Positions 13,539 through 14,115 of a DNA stretch of 14,115 nucleotides are shown piece after piece (the first letter of the stretch is position 1; every line of letters begins with the position of its first letter). Location: the NCBI GenBank assembly GCA_003523545.1, contig DQAM01000406.1, positions 1-14,115 on the forward strand. The letters are read 5' to 3'. The notes beneath the pieces are model-generated. The model saw nothing but the letters and a program-made list of their open reading frames with translations. It did no database searches and was not told the origin of the DNA. The stretch comes from Dysgonomonas sp. GTDB taxonomy: Bacteria; Bacteroidota; Bacteroidia; Bacteroidales; Dysgonomonadaceae. The translations under genes and the position numbers were made by a program.

Positions 13539-14115
13539 ATGAAAATATATTTCAAAACTACTATTTTAATATTTGCTGTGATTTTGATGAGTGCCTGCCA
13601 ACAGGACGATTTCAAGATGGATACTCCGCGCGAACTCACGTTCTCATCACAGATACAGGATCAATCAACAAATGAGCTGCGCCTGGCAGTAAATGATTTT
13701 TTTCAGATTGGTTTCGGCATCGATGTAACCATATGGCCGACTAACAATGCTCCGGAGCAATCGTTCATATATTATTACAGCACCGATGGTATTTTCAGGG
13801 GAGATCCAGGTTATCATTTTACTATGGACGATAATTATATCGATTCCTTGAAAGCTATATGGCCGCTGGCTGAGATAAGGCAGCAGCCGTTTATAACGGA
13901 TCAGAGGGAACTGCAGAATTACCGCCTTGCCGACTGGATGACCGCCAGCAGTACAGCACAGGGGATAATGCCTACCGACAAGCCTGTACCGTTAAATTTT
14001 ATGCGCGAGAATACATTGCTTGAATTTGAACTGGCCGGACAGAATACGGAGGGGCTGGATATTGAGTCGCTAGTAATCGAACTGCGTTCGTCTGGTGCAC
14101 CTATTGCTTATTGGG
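13539..14115 (+). CDS. Fimbrillin-like lipoprotein (partial, cut by window end)
   Basis: The first 192 codons are present and open to the edge. ATG at 13539 gives signal peptide MKIYFKTTILIFAVILMSAC (lipid Cys20) followed by QQDDF. RELTFSSQIQ forms a first strand, Leu-Arg lies at 47-48 (NELRLAVND), and FIYYYSTDGIF and LNFMRENTLLEFELAG occupy positions expected of fimbrillin core strands, although the HxxSK motif is replaced by MRENT. It lies 20 bp after the preceding gene in the same operon. Family assignment rests on this pattern and context, and the missing C-terminus could hold an extra domain. Confidence 0.72.
   Translation, partial: MKIYFKTTILIFAVILMSACQQDDFKMDTPRELTFSSQIQDQSTNELRLAVNDFFQIGFGIDVTIWPTNNAPEQSFIYYYSTDGIFRGDPGYHFTMDDNYIDSLKAIWPLAEIRQQPFITDQRELQNYRLADWMTASSTAQGIMPTDKPVPLNFMRENTLLEFELAGQNTEGLDIESLVIELRSSGAPIAYW

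Overview
The window looks like a chromosomal piece of a Bacteroidales bacterium (Bacteroides, Parabacteroides or Dysgonomonas relatives; the genus cannot be fixed by reading). The reasons are DUF3575/DUF3868-type outer-membrane proteins, a series of fimbrillin (Mfa1/FimA superfamily) lipoproteins, very weak Shine-Dalgarno sequences, a TTTG-N19-TAnnTTTG-like Bacteroidetes promoter, and surface-lipoprotein signals with acidic residues just after the lipidated cysteine.

Layout. (1) Positions 1-420, minus strand: the first 16 codons of a corrin-ring methyltransferase (probably precorrin-2 C20-methyltransferase), preceded by a complete cobalamin riboswitch (172-401) and its promoter. (2) A strong hairpin terminator at 515-548 closes the next minus-strand unit. 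(3) 584-2619, minus strand: a two-gene unit encoding a DUF3575-type outer-membrane beta-barrel followed by a DUF3868/OmpA-like/TPR protein. (4) 2620-3023: an AT-rich divergent intergenic region. (5) 3024 to the right edge, plus strand: a tightly packed operon (gaps of 14, 8, 5, 19 and 20 bp) of six lipoprotein genes. They are a FimB/Mfa2-like (DUF5119-type) anchor, a giant 1484-residue fimbrillin with six tandem fimbrillin-like modules, a single-domain fimbrillin, two fimbrillin-plus-GLUG fusions, and a last fimbrillin-like lipoprotein cut by the window end.

Together (3)-(5) form a type V (fimbrillin) pilus or surface-appendage locus. The inferred division of labour is that the DUF5119 lipoprotein anchors the structure to the outer membrane, the fimbrillins polymerise, the GLUG fusions are accessory or tip adhesins, and the divergent outer-membrane pair helps assembly or ties the structure to the cell wall. 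Five fimbrillins share a Leu-Arg pair 24-31 residues after the lipid cysteine, where type V pilins are known to be cleaved. The most unusual element is the giant protein: one N-terminal fimbrillin domain followed by five further modules, four of them spaced at exactly 230 residues (690 bp). It behaves like a pre-linked pilus segment in a single polypeptide.
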